64,000 bases of DNA from Isoetes taiwanensis (Eukaryota; Streptophyta; Lycopodiopsida; Isoetales; Isoetaceae), in NCBI GenBank assembly GCA_021234155.1, contig JAJEKV010000034.1, positions 5,814,028-5,878,027 on the forward strand, given 5' to 3'. The position numbers and the translations under genes are program-made. Shown piece by piece: positions 11,583 to 23,277 of the stretch. The notes under the pieces were generated by a model. It worked only from the letters and a program-made list of their open reading frames with translations. It ran no database searches and had not been told where the DNA came from. The stretch's first letter is position 1. Each line of letters begins with the position of its first letter.

Positions 11583-12378
11583 TGCAAAGCCATACTTGAA
11601 AGCAACAACGGCCGCATAAGCTTGCTAGAAGGAGTGAAATTAATTCTTCGTACTGGAGGAATTGCATCACTAGCACATCCATGGACAATGAAGAATGTAA
11701 TCCATGTCATCAGAGGCCTGAAGGAAGTTGGTCTACATGTAATGGAAGTGTACAAATCAGATGCTAAAGATGCAGGTGAGGCCTCTTATAGAAGGAATAT
11801 GTCAAAATTGTTGCCAGCTAAATCTAGGATTTTGATTTAATCTTGGATGATATGCTCTGCATGCAAGATTTTAGTTTTAATATTGTAACTATTTGTACAT
11901 TTGGCCATAAATTTTCTCCCATTAGCTTATAGGGTAGATCGCTTTAGTGGGGCCTATGATATTGTAGAAGCAAAAGATCAATTATGCTTATTGGAAGAAT
12001 AAGAATTGATAAACCACATGCCAAATCAGGCTTTGTCAAGTCTATTGAAAGGAACTGGATGCAAGGTTCATCAAAAAGATTCGTTTGTCAGTCTAGAAAG
12101 GGTACTTGAAAGAGAGAGAGGGATGGATTAACCTTAGATGGTCATTTGATTGTTATGTTGGCTTATCTATAACCAAGGCTATGCCTTTTATATTTTCATA
12201 TTCCAATGTGTATGTCAAGCATAGAATGTTTGCATTTTTCTGCTTTCATTTTGGCCAATAAGATTTACGTAGCATTTTGAAAATCTTTGCAGGATTTGCA
12301 GAATTGGCAAGCTGTTATGATCTTCTAATGCTTGGAGATTTTGATTTCCATGGGATAGGATCTCTTGGGGAGGTTTGA
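11583..12378 (+). pseudogene. PHP-domain phosphoesterase relic
   Basis: Two exon-like pieces join in frame through a GT/AG intron: about 11583-11775 and 12293-12378. The first reads LLEGVKLILRTGGIASLAHP, then NVIHVIRGLKEVGLHVMEVY. The second reads GFAELASCYDLLMLGDFDFH and stops soon after. Bacterial and plant PHP phosphoesterases (YciV/RNase AM-like family) have the LAHPW block and a late GSDFHG metal site. Here the GSD is altered to GDFD, and the usual glycine-rich stretch after it is missing. No earlier exons with the first metal-binding histidines were found. This is a broken copy or the fragment of a gene. Confidence 0.6.
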
Positions 12379-13216
12379 TGGGTTCTATTTCTTTACAAAT
12401 TAAGGCATTGCATCAGTTTGTTTGGCTTTCTGAACCAATGTCGTGGAATGCCTTAAGGTAGATATTGGAAGAATATGCAGAATTGAAACATGAAGAATAT
12501 AATTATAATAAGTAGATCTAATTGGAGGATATAGCTTTACAGAAGGATACTTTGTCTCTTGCGGCGGCTGAGACAAGATGAAAGAATTCATCTTCTTTAG
12601 ATAGCAGATGAATTTAAACTGGAAGGGGCAACTGAAAGTGAAAATGGAAATCTAGCTTTTAGTTAGTTGGTAACACAACCTTTCATTTGGAGAAATGAAA
12701 TTTCTCAAGCAAGATACCATGTAGAGAGGAGCTATGCTAGTAAATGTGTGTCTTTTATGGTGGTCTTTAAATTGTCTGTATTGTTGCAAGTGATGTGCAT
12801 ATGGCTATTATAAAGTATTGGAATTGTTTACATACGGAACCACATGCCTGAGAATATGTTGACTAGAAACAAGAAGTTGAACAACTGACTGATCATTGGC
12901 TGATTTATATTCTTTATGCAACATGGTAAGTTTTTGATCATTACATGTATCTAGCTACGATGACATGATAGATTGTCCAGAAAGTTAAACTGCAACAAAC
13001 AAATAGATTATGTAAGGGTAAGCCCCGTTGTTTAAGTATTTTTAGTGAAAAATTTGAGATGTGCAAGTCTGCAAACCAAAAGAATAGGCATGCTTTTAGG
13101 AACTTTCATTGGCAACTGCTCATTGTGAAAGAATTTATAAATTCATAGTTCTGAAAAAAGCCTGGTTGTGAAATAATGTAAGTTTATAAGTTCTGGAAAA
13201 GCTAGTTCAATTCAAA
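12379..13216. other. No gene recognised
   Basis: AT-rich sequence between the PHP relic and the dehydrogenase relic. I see no conserved frames or repeats. Confidence 0.3.
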
Positions 13217-13390
13217 GTGGTTATGGCGAGTGGAAAGAAAATAGATGGATGGGTTACAAGTGCATCCAGCGGCATCGATTGGGAAATTGTCCTCGCACTT
13301 TCTCGCCATAGCTCCAGAGTTGTGGTGAGCTACCAAGACAATGCTTCCAAAGCAGCATATGTGGTTTCAGAAATAAAAGCCCTTAATGGC
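13217..13390 (+). pseudogene. Short-chain dehydrogenase N-terminal exon relic
   Basis: The frame reads VTSASSGIDWEIVLALSRHS, then SRVVVSYQDNASKAAYVVSE and IKALNG. This is the Rossmann nucleotide-binding start of a short-chain dehydrogenase/reductase, where TGASSGIG is normal. The first and last glycines of the motif are lost (TSASSGID), and no catalytic YxxxK exon follows in the window, so it is a dead fragment. Confidence 0.6.
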
Positions 13391-14167
13391 TCTTATTTTT
13401 TAATATTGAACCGTCTAAATGTTATAGACATATGGATTCTAGATATTTGCAATTTTCTTCAAGTCACCATCTACATTCGCTTCCAATTTTCTTCATGTTA
13501 TGACTATAATATAGTAGTTTTTATTTTGCAAAAGTCGATAGACTTGTATTTGTCACCAATATAGAAGCTTTGAACAAGACTTATGTATATGGTCGTGTCT
13601 CTCGCTTATCTTCGGCCCACTGTAAGAAAACGACTACATTGGAGTACAAAATTCTTCCCTAAGATTTTAGGTTATCAATCTTTATCGCTCTCTATTCTCA
13701 TGTTGCTCGTAAACCCTTGGATTGAAGAAGATTTGTTGGAATCTTTCTGATCCATATACTTTTCTAATTGAAGCCTCATCTCAATTAATAGAGAAGTACA
13801 ATAGAAGCAGAGAATTACACCAGATGCCTCTGATTTGAAGAAAGTTATGTCTAGAATCTATATCCCAACACGAAGCTACAAAACAAGAAACATGCAAACA
13901 CACCCTTGGAGCACTAGAGGGCAACCCTCTATGCGCAGTATCTTGTTACATGCAGAATTTTCCATGGGTGAGTTACACGTTTTTCCATAGAAGCAAGATT
14001 CTTGCACAATAGATAGGCTTCTCATTCATCTCAGCAGATTTTCTATAATGGTGGACAGTGGATAGCCGCACACATGCGAACTACCCACGAAAAATAAAGG
14101 GAAAATCCAATTATATCATTTGGACCCCAAAACAAATACAATGCTAATAGATGAGTGGCTGATGTGC
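13391..14167. other. No gene seen; one short dispersed motif
   Basis: GAGGGCAACCCTCTATGCGC at 13917-13936 is a diverged copy of the core shared by 1471-1560 and 37293-37382. Nothing else is recognised. Confidence 0.35.
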
Positions 14168-14243
14168 CTGCCGAAAGCTTATCACCGGGATTAAAAAACC
14201 CCGCCCTTTCGGGTTTTCGAGGAAAAACCCTAGTGATAAGCCT
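14168..14243. repeat. Hairpin
   Basis: TGCCGAA...GCTTATCAC at the left pairs with GTGATAAGC...TTCGGCA at the right around a GC- and A-rich loop. It resembles the hairpin halves of the modular elements. It has no coding content. Confidence 0.5.
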
Positions 14244-14384
14244 TCGGCAAGGGGCTTAGACAAACGTAAGGCAGAGAATCGCTCCCAAAAACCCGCGCAT
14301 GGAGAAGTCGAAACGGATGGCGCTCGCCAACCTATACCTGCACATCACCAACAACAAACGAGAAACATACCAAAGAATAGCATC

Positions 14385-14670
14385 ACCCAGTGGGTGGAAA
14401 AAAAGCATCACCCACTGGGTGGAAAAACATGATAAACAGAACTTGTACAAAATATAATAAACAAAGAAGGGGGGGAGGGTGGGTTCAAAGAGAATAAGGT
14501 ACTGCTGAGAGAAGAGGAAGCGCCGATGAAACGTCGATGAAGAAATCTGCAATAAGTAGCAAACGTCCAACCTGATGAACGGCCCAAAACGCATGCGATG
14601 CATGCATGCGACGCATGCAATGCATGCATGCTCGTCTTGAGCAAGAATGCCGATTCGCTACGCGAATCGA
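14385..14670. repeat. Palindromic short repeats, including a CATGCATG cluster
   Basis: CATCACCCAGTGGGTGGAAAA and CATCACCCACTGGGTGGAAAA stand close together at 14381-14430; each contains a palindrome. At about 14590-14632 GCATGCGATGCATGCATGC is followed by a similar block, giving a dense cluster of CATGCA (RY-type) sites. GATTCGCTACGCGAATC at about 14652-14668 is a small hairpin. Confidence 0.5.
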
Positions 14671-14929
14671 CGACATTCATTGCATAAGCGATAAGCAATC
14701 TATGAAGGCAGATTGTTCTTAAAGGAAACTAAGTTTTCTTCCTCATATATGTTTTTCGAGTGGTCATTGCCATGCATGATGCCATTATCATTATATTTAA
14801 CCTAACTACAAGAAACTTCACTCTCTTTTATGCCTGATCTAGCTTCCATGGATATCTCCAATTCCATCTTAGTATTCAATAATTGCGACCTCGATAATCT
14901 ATAATTGCGATCCCCTATCAGGCGCCCCA

Positions 14930-15065
14930 GAGTCCGGGATGTGCTATATATCCAGCCAAAAAATAATGGCAGATTTGGCCATGCTATCACCAGAGTGGGA
15001 TATTCGAGCAAAACGTGGTATCCGACCAAAAAGGTAGTCTATCTGACCAAAAATAGACGACCAGA
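14930..15065 (+). repeat. Word-repeat stretch with AGAGTCCGGGATGTG head
   Basis: AGAGTCCGGGATGTG at 14930-14944 is the same sequence as in the termini of the element at 26385-26596. After it come variants of TATCCGACCAAAA: ATATCCAGCCAAAA, ATATTCGAGCAAAA, GGTATCCGACCAAAA and TCTATCTGACCAAAA. I could not find a matching right end, so the element may be degraded. Confidence 0.4.
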
Positions 15066-17927
15066 ACTGCGCGACATGGGAAAATATTTTGTTCAAATCA
15101 TTTATAGCTCCTTGGACGGCTTGATTCGCTTCAAAAAACCATTCCAATCGTTTGGCTACTCCTTTACTCCCAGATCAATAAACAAAGGAAGAGATTTGAG
15201 GCAAAATAGAGTCAAATCAATGGATGTCAGAAAATAACACATTCCGGAGTCTACTCCTCCTCTGTCGATGTGCAAAACCATGCATGAAGATAATAAGATC
15301 TTTAGAGAGATTGACGAAGAAGTTCATTATCATACTGTTTTCGTAGCTGGTATAGCTAGAATTGCTCCAGTGCCATGTGTTTTTAGCTAATGAAACCTTT
15401 TCATTATCAATCAACCTCTCGTTCATTTCTCTAATTTGGTCTCCAAATTACATTGGATTTACTCCCCACATGGTCACTTTCTGTGACATCTTTCAATCAA
15501 TTAGCACTCTTAGGCTTGGCCTATTTGGGCCTAATTAGAGCTTTCTTTTGACTCATTTCCTTTTGTTGAATTTGATGCAATTGTCATTTGTAATTGCCAT
15601 ATTCTACACTTAGATTACCTCTTCTTTATTTGGGATACTTTGATCTCCTTCAATTATGTTGAATGGATGCGATTTACTTTCTTTTTGAATGTTTACTAAT
15701 GATGGTTATGTTTACTTCTTGTGTAGACAGTTGGCTCCTCCATTAAAAGTTATATCTCTTGCTTTGAAAGGAATACCAAATTCCTGTATGTATATTGTGT
15801 GGACCTACAATAATAATATTGTGGTTAATGATCAATCTGTTATTTGTTCCTTTTGTTCAGAGATTTAGTTTTAATGTTCTTTTTTGAGGGGCTTGCAACT
15901 ATATATTGACCTTGTTGGTTTTCTCATCAGCACCATTTGAACATGCCAGCCATATTTTGCCATACCAGCAAAGAAATTAGTGGTTGAGAGGGCCAGTCAA
16001 TTTTTTCTAGGGCATATAGAATCATTGGAGGATCCAACAGATTTGCAAAGATTGAAATAAGTATCAGTTTTGAAAAGTTTGCTCAAAGTCTAAAGAAGCA
16101 TACAAGTTGAAGACAAGCTTTTTGGTAACTCGAAAGCAATGCTAATTTGAAGAATTAGTCATTTTTCAATATCATTTTCTTCATGGGCCTTTGCCATTTC
16201 CCCAAAATCTCATGTTATTCCTTTGTAACACATCAACCCTACCAAGCCTACAATTTTTTCTGCAATTCTAGCCTATCCACAGTCTTTACTACAATTCTAG
16301 CCTATCCACATAGCAGTTCAACTTTAGCAAAATTTGCTATGGTAATTTTCATACCATCAGATCTAGCATTTTTCAAATCCATGGCCAGGGAAATTAAAAA
16401 GCCAGGGAAAATAGATGGAGATGAGAAGAGACACAATATTCAGAGAGTTCTAAGAGAGATCTATTGCCCCGTTTTCATTTCGTTCTTTACTCCCCCGTGT
16501 ATTAGATCAAGCATATCTTCATTTTTTCCCAGATGCAAATCTGGTGTGTTGCAGCTTTTCGGAAGAAGAAAAAGAAGACTAGGAGACTAGGCATGTTTTT
16601 TCTCTTCATATATTAATTTTTTCTTCATGCTAGGCTGTTTCAAATTTTTCTCCAAGTTAATTTGTTGTATTCCTTGAAGCGTTGCATCAAACTTCCATTG
16701 TCGGCATCACTCAATCCATGCTTTTCTGCCAGTTGGAGAATCCACATGGAGCTGGATATTTGTGGATATTCTCTTCATGAAATTGTTTTTTGCTTCTCCA
16801 GGATCTGTACAACATAGCTCTGTCAGGTTATTTAGATGAGAATTGACTCCCAATCATCAACTCTATATCCTCCATTTTTTTGTCTCCGCCCTATCAGACA
16901 GTTTTTATTTTCTGTTTTCATGAGAAAATTACCAAAATGCCCCTATATTAGCATCTAAGCATATAGATCAATTCGTTCTGATATTCTTGTGGTTCGATTG
17001 TATCAAGCAATGCCATCTAAACTATTCAAGATATGGTAGCAATATATCTTCTGTAGAAAGAACTAAGATATAGGCAACGGTTACATCTTTCTTGCAGGAA
17101 GTGCACTAGCAAATATGTATGGGAACCACTTAGATTTGAAAAAAATAGAGATCTCAGAAAGAGATGTGGAAGCATTGAATATCTTTCTAGCCACTTGGGC
17201 CGACAAGGATACCTGCTCTAGCTAATACAACTTGAAGGTCTTAAGCCATTTCCAATTTCTTACTGTTCTGCATGGATCTTCTAGCTTACCAAATACAAGC
17301 CTTGGTGTCTTTACATCTGTTATATGGTCTAAACATTTGATCTTATTTTCTTTACATAAGAAGCATGCCATTGGATATTGATATTTTTTGTAGACATCAT
17401 GGGGACTTAAGCTGTCTCATGGAGGATGGCCTTATGAAGCTACCATAAAATGCCACGGTGCTACCTGGTGCAATGTTGAGTAGAGTATGCCATATTTTTG
17501 TCTAAATTCTTTCTTGATCTCACTTAGTGCAAGCGTTGTAACATGTATCTTCTCACAGCTCTGGGATTGGACAGTCAGTGCATTTCATTAGCCTCTTTGC
17601 TTTGAGATTCATCTTTACAGAGAGTTTGAGGTAGAGTTCAGACTTTGGTTTTAGTTCTAGAGAGTGGTTTGGGCTTCCTGATCTCCCTTTGTACTGGTGA
17701 CATTATGTTATCCTGTTACACATGATCATGCTATCACTTTCCCCTTTCTTTGTGTGGTTTTGTGGTTTTTGCAACTCTCTGTTTTGTCATTTGTTTTTCT
17801 TTAGAATGCTCCTTACGAGCAAAAATGTAGTTCGACTGTCTTTGCTAGATATATATAAGCACTAGAACATGGCACATTGGTACATGCAAGTTTTGGCTGT
17901 TTTCTAATCCCTGTGTGAGGATTGCAG

Positions 17928-18000
17928 TTGTTGATATGCATGCCAAATGTGAGGATTTGAAGAAATCTTTAATAAACTAACTACTCATCATAATGTGGAC
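17928..18000 (+). pseudogene. Tiny PPR remnant
   Basis: The sequence reads VVDMHAKCEDLKKSLIN and then stops. This resembles the VVDMYAKCGxLEEA motif found many times in the PPR genes here. It is too short to say which gene it came from. Confidence 0.35.
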
Positions 18001-18060
18001 AAGCAAAATAGAGCCTTGAAAAATGACTTTTAATTTCATATGATGCCAGTTTGATGAAAA

Positions 18061-18131
18061 TTTTAGTCTTTTCTTACGGGAACATGCACATGTTGAATTT
18101 TAGTCTTTTCTTACGGGAGCATGCACATGTT
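18061..18131 (+). repeat. Short tandem duplication, period 37 bp
   Basis: TTTTAGTCTTTTCTTACGGG plus the following ACATGCACATGTT occurs twice in a row, at 18061-18094 and 18098-18131, with one base difference. Confidence 0.7.
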
Positions 18132-18837
18132 CTATACGATAAATCGAATCATTATTATTGACTTAATGTTCCCCACTCTATAAATTGCCTCCTACATAAT
18201 CAAACTTCATTTTTTGAACTTAAAAAAGCCATCCAATTTTTTCTTGAAAACTCTCTAAAATTGGAGATGCTAGCCTTGATCTTTGGAGATGCTAGCCTTG
18301 CAAGATCAAGCAACGTTTTCTCTTTTACTGCTTACGAGAATTCCATGGTTTATGCGGGGATCCAATATATTTCTTCTACGAACTTTGTTATTTAGCAAGG
18401 CATAGAAGCACTACTTGATAATTCTGTTTGCATGATTAGCTCATGACTCAAACCTTATAGATCCAGGCATGCAAAACATTATATCAAGGAACGAGAACTC
18501 TTCATTCATAAGTTATGCTCTCATCCAGGCATATATGAAGTCCATATAACTAACATGTATTCTAACAACGACATTCCAATAATGAAACACAACTTACAAG
18601 CATGTATACATCTTCTTCCACGTATTGTGGTTTTGGAAACTTCCTTTCCCACATGTGAAATCAGAGATGCTAATGAATTCTACAGAATAATCCCTTGTAG
18701 GCATCTCTAATTCCAAAATCACCTGAAAAAAATAAAAGGGAATTATGTTATCAACCTTCAGAAGAAATTGATTAGTGATATGAAAATTATTACCAATTCA
18801 TTTTCTCCATGTTATAGAAGTGGTCACATGCATTGGC

Positions 18838-19126
18838 CGTGCGTTGGTGTTGAGCACGGCCTCGGTGGGGATGCTAGGATCATACTTTCAAGAGGTCATG
18901 GATCGACGTGACCAACTTGGACCTCAGGTGCTCGCTTGATATGTGTACATATTTCTTTCCCCTCATGACAGATGTCTGTACAGTTTTGACAACACTCTTA
19001 TTCTTGTCATGGGTTTTCCCCCAAAAATCCTTTGAGTCTGCTCCTCGCGCCCCCTTTTTGGGTCTCATAGGCTGATTGGTCTCTGTGGACGATAAAAACT
19101 CTATTCTATTCTATTCTATTCAATTC
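18838..19126 (+). mobile_element. LINE 3' tail with TATTC repeats
   Basis: No coding sequence is left. The end reads GTGGACGATAAAAACTC followed by about four TATTC repeats (about 19101-19120). The same GTGGACGATAAAAACTC occurs at about 8739, after a LINE ORF2 end. It is a 5'-truncated insertion, and the next LINE begins right after it. Confidence 0.6.
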
Positions 19127-19138
19127 TATAGACTGAAG

Positions 19139-20233
19139 CATGTCTTCAGTCTATATTAATCCTGAGGCATGTCTTCAGTCTCTTTTCTATATTAATCCCG
19201 AGGCATGTCTTCAGTTGTCCACTCCATGCTGGTGGATTCCTTTGCAGGACACTCCAGAGAATGTGCCTCTAAGTGTGGTTGTTCATCCAAAGACACAACG
19301 ACGATGGATAGCAGCTGGTATAAGCACTATTTCAGCTTGGTATGAGTCTGGTCATCTCATGTCATGGGAAGCATTTAGAACAAAGTTCTTGTTGTACAGA
19401 TGGGACAGAGTAATCTGGAATCATATTGCTGCATTGTTGCCACAGGATTCTGGTCCACAGATTGAGGTAGTCGTATGGGGTTGCCATCAGGATATCCAGC
19501 CAGGGCGGTTTGTGTCTTCTGTATATAAACTGCTTGTGCATTCTGAAATCCTGCCTCCATCTAATAGGTGGCATCTTCAGGTCCCTCAGCCACAATGGAA
19601 AAGTGTTTGGATATGGGTATGAGATAAGCTGCTTCATCCCAAAGTAGTGGTTTTGTGGTGGCAAGTGATCCATAGATGCCTCAGAGTCAACAGGTTGGTC
19701 CATAAAATGGATAATCGGATTTCAGAGCTCTGTCCTTTATGCCTGCAAAGGGTTGAGAGTATTGAGCATTGTGTTTTCTTGTGTGAGTGGCTTCGGCAGG
19801 CATGGTCTTGGTTGTTGACCCTATTTGGCACGTCTCGATCTAGCCAGCAATTTTTGCTTGCTATCTATCCTGATGCTTGGCCCAAACTTCGGAAACGAGC
19901 TTTTCTTCTCGCATGTGGCTGGCTTTTATGGTCAATCTGGAAGAGAAGGAGGTTGTTTATCTTTAAGGGCGTAGATACTGCAGATGAGATTGTTCTTCAG
20001 TGGGCGCAAAATAAAATTGTTATGGCTTACAATTGTTCTTCTCTTGATCAAGAGAAGAAAGTACTGATCTGGCATACTTACCTTCAGATTCATTCTTTTG
20101 CATAGGCAGGTGGTTGTACTCAGTTGGATCGGTTTGTCCACTGGGGTTATAATCCTGTCTTTGCATTTTATGTTGCTCTAGTTCTTACTTGGTGAATAAA
20201 GCTTGTCGTCCTTCAAAAAAATAAAATAAAATT
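19139..20233 (+). mobile_element. 5'-truncated LINE with zf-RVT domain, 12-bp TSD
   Basis: The insertion is framed by TATAGACTGAAG at 19127-19138 and 20234-20245. One frame runs from 19140 to 20105 with a single in-frame TGA at 19620. It encodes the region after the reverse transcriptase, ending in the zinc-binding zf-RVT domain: WWQVIHRCLRVNRLVHKM, CPLCLQRVESIEHCVFLC (about 19737-19790) and FLLACGWLLWSIWKRRR. The 3' end is A-rich (about 20213-20233). The 5' end has a short duplication (ATGTCTTCAGTCTATATTAATCC-like, 19140-19215). It belongs to the same family as 28804-29765. Confidence 0.85.
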
Positions 20234-20650
20234 TATAGACTGAAGATGCAACCAAAACTTCGTTAAAGCCCTTGTTCTATAAGAGGCCAAAAAGCAAATA
20301 AGTTTTTACCGGCCAAAAACATTCCAGATTAAATCCATTTATAAAAACAACACCCTTTCTCCATTCTTTAAGTGACATGAATGTATCAGATACATTTGAA
20401 TTTTCCAAATCCAATATCCCCTTATAAAAGACTGGACCATAAAAATTGTCTCCCACAAAATATTGTAGACTTACACAAGCATGCACATGATAGCTCTCTA
20501 AGGTAAGAATCACCTGAAGGATCCCCATAGTAATTATGATCATAAAGTCATTTTTCCTGATGATTGACCATCCATAGAGAATATAGAGAAAATATGAGAT
20601 AGCATAGAAAAATTCTTACATCTTTCTGCTATTGGCAAATTAGTATCTGG

Positions 20651-22863
20651 CCTGGGCCATGCATTGTGAATGTTCTTGTTATATAGCGGCCAAAATATAT
20701 AGCACCTTCATAGCTCATTCTTATGGCCAATGGTGCTGTGTCACAGGCCATCACACCATGTGTCCCTTTGTTCGTTTATTTTCATTGTCAAACAAACTAT
20801 AAGGCCATCACAATTAGGTGCCCCTTCATTAGCCTCAATATTATAATTGTGATGTTTGGGTCTTTGAAGGGCATTCTTGACTCAAATCACATCCATGACG
20901 ACTAATGCTTGGCATTGAAAAATTCTAGTATTTGCTAATATAATCATGAATTGATATTATGGGCACCAGGGTTGCGATTTGACTTAAATTTTTCGAGCAT
21001 TTTTAGTAGGTTGGGCTAATGCAGCAGTAAAAAACCATAATTTGCTTGGGAAACAGCAAGGCATATCCTTGTCAATGCTTTGTCAAATTTAGCTTGCATT
21101 GCATTTTGCCTCTCTACAACAAAATGTGACTAGTTCTTTAAGCATTATGTTCTTGCTGCAACTAAGAACATAACTCTTGGTATTGGACTCCAGACGAATT
21201 ATCTCCTTTTCCCTCTTTTTTTTTCTGATAATTTTATCCCTCTTATTTAGGATCATTAAATGACAATGCATCTCCATTCCTTGCCTCTTCCATAACTTTG
21301 TTTAGTTGCCTAGGTCTCACTTAAGCCTAAAGTTTGAAGGTGTATCTGTAATTTGCATCTACTTTTTTCATTCATGACCTCATGTTTAAGAGGGATTACA
21401 TGTCCGATCCAGTAGACTCCAATGGTCTCAACCACTAGATGTATTTGTCCAAGATTGAGCTCTCTGATATACACTACATACCGTTGGCTTCTCCATAACT
21501 TTTGGGGACACTAATCAGTGCTCTTCTTACTTCTTAAAATGAAGTGCATGGCTTAGCTTCAAGCAACTTCAATGCCTCATATAAACACCCTAATCATGCA
21601 AGGTGATCAGCCATGCACAAGTAGTGATCCAATCACTACTGTATTCATATCTTATTGCCTTGAAATAACCAAACTGGATGTAATAGATCTGGATGTAATA
21701 GATCTCTGATGGGTGCAGGGCCGAGTGTCTGAGAAGCCTCGGGCACTGGATTCTTAGAAAAATGCAGAAACGATGGATTCTGGGCCATGCATTGTGAACG
21801 TCCTTATTATATAGCGGCCAAAATATATAGCACCTTCATAGCTCATTCTTATGGCCAATGGCACTGTGTGACAGGCCATCACACCATGTGTCCCTTTGTT
21901 CATTTATTTTCATTGTCAAACAAACTATAAGGCCATCACAATTAGATGCCCCTTCATTAGCCTCAATATTATAATTGTAACGTTTGGGTCTTTGAAGGGC
22001 ATTCTTCATGACAATTTGGAGACTCAAATCACATCCATGACGACTAATACTTAACATTGAAAAATTCTAGTATTTGCTAATATATCATGAATTGATATTA
22101 TGGGCTCCATGGCTGCGATTTGACTTAAATTTTATTTTTAGCAGGTTGGGCTAATGCAGCAGTAAGAAACCATAATTTGCTAGGGAAACAGCAAGGCATA
22201 TCCTTGTCAATGCTTTGTCAAATTTTGCTTGCATTGCATTTTGAGTCTCAATAGTTCCCAGGTCTGATTCTTGCCTCTCTACAACAAAATGTGACTAGTT
22301 CTTTAAGCATTATGTTGTTGCTGCAACTGAGAACATAACTCTTGATATTGGACTCCAGATGAATTATTTCCTTTGCCCTCTTTTCTTTATGATAATGATA
22401 TCCCTCATTTTATTTAGCATCGTTAAATGACAATGCATCTCCATTCCTTGCCTCTGCCATAACTTTGTTTAATTGCCTAGGTCTCACTTAAGCATAAGTT
22501 TGAAGGTGTATATGCAATTTGCATCTACTTTTTTCATTCATGATCTCATGTTTAAGAGGGATTACATGTCCGATCCAGTAGACTCCAATGGTCCCAACCA
22601 CTAGGTATATCTGTTCCAAGATTGAGCTCTCTGATATACAGTGCATACCGTTGGCTTCTCCATAACTTTTGCAGACACTAATCAATGCTCTTCATACTTC
22701 TTCAAATGAAGTGCATGGCATAGCTTCAAGCAACTTCAATGCCTCATATAAGCACCCTAATCATGCAAGGTGATCAGCCATGCACAAGTAGTGATCCAAT
22801 CACTACTATATTCATATCTTATTGCCTTGAAATAACCAAACTGAATGTAATAGATCTGGATTT
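20651..22863 (+). repeat. Tandem segmental duplication of about 1.05 kb
   Basis: Copy 1 (about 20651-21700) and copy 2 (about 21782-22863) are closely similar along their length, from CTGGGCCATGCATTGTGAA through ATAGCGGCCAAAATATATAG to AATAGATCTGGAT. Small indels separate them. Between the copies lies 68 bp matching the unassigned ORF at 37706-38218. No gene is recognised inside either copy. Confidence 0.85.
21713..21780 (+). other. 68-bp match to an ORF 16 kb away, at the duplication junction
   Basis: This stretch equals 37853-37920 apart from about five or six single-base changes. At 37853 it is coding (…VSKKPGALDSQKNAETMDS…). Here the same frame has a TAG in place of the CAG codon. It sits exactly between the two duplicated copies. 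Confidence 0.8.
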
Positions 22864-23277
22864 ACATCTTGTTCTTGCATCTCCTCAAAGCAACATACAA
22901 CCATTTTTCCTTCATGATGTATGTCGTATCCTCTCCAAGTTACCACACTTTTCAATTTAATCTTATCCCCAAATATATTTTTTGGATACCTAATGTGTTT
23001 GCGTTTCTAATAAAAAAAAAATCGCCTGATTCTGACATATCTACAAAAAGTTAGAGTAGGCGGAAGAGGAGGGGGCTAATGGCCCCCTCCGTGAGGCTGG
23101 TCCCCTTCCTAGCGCGCAGGGGATTTCCATCCACTTCTTTGAAGTTTTTCAAGAGATTTAAGAGGCAAACGTGGGAGATATCTACATCATTAGAAAGCCC
23201 TTTCAAATATGTGCCAAACAGATATGTGAAAGAGAAGTTATGACACTTTTAGTGAGGACCCATAAATCGTGGGGGAT
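22864..23277. other. No gene; a G/C-rich palindrome near 23050
   Basis: GGAGGGGGCTAATGGCCCCC at 23053-23072 forms a palindrome followed by TCCGTGAGG, loosely similar to the dispersed GGAGGGCAACCCTCCGTG core. The rest is featureless. Confidence 0.35.

Larger units (their letters stand above)
15066..18593. other. About 3.5 kb with almost no recognisable content
   Basis: AT-rich sequence. Apart from the PPR scrap at 17928-18000 and a short tandem duplication at 18061-18131, I see no gene or mobile element. The frame at 16183-16590 has no recognised motif. Confidence 0.35.
18594..20465 (-). pseudogene. Beta-galactosidase C-terminal exons, interrupted by two LINEs
   Basis: On the minus strand, about 20465-20310 reads DTFMSLKEWRKGVVFINGFN followed by LECFWP, matching the C-terminal jelly-roll block (K-G-V-x-F-x-N-G-F-N-L-G-R-Y-W) of family 35 beta-galactosidases of the GLB1/BGAL17 type. 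The GRY is replaced by ECF. A second exon-like piece, 18722-18594, follows an AG acceptor and reads VILELEMPTRDYSVEFISIS, then DFTCGKG, like the end of this protein. The block normally between them (GPQ-TLYVPAPWL) is absent. Two LINE sequences occupy the gap. The missing block and altered motif suggest a pseudogene. No upstream exons were recognised. Confidence 0.55.
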
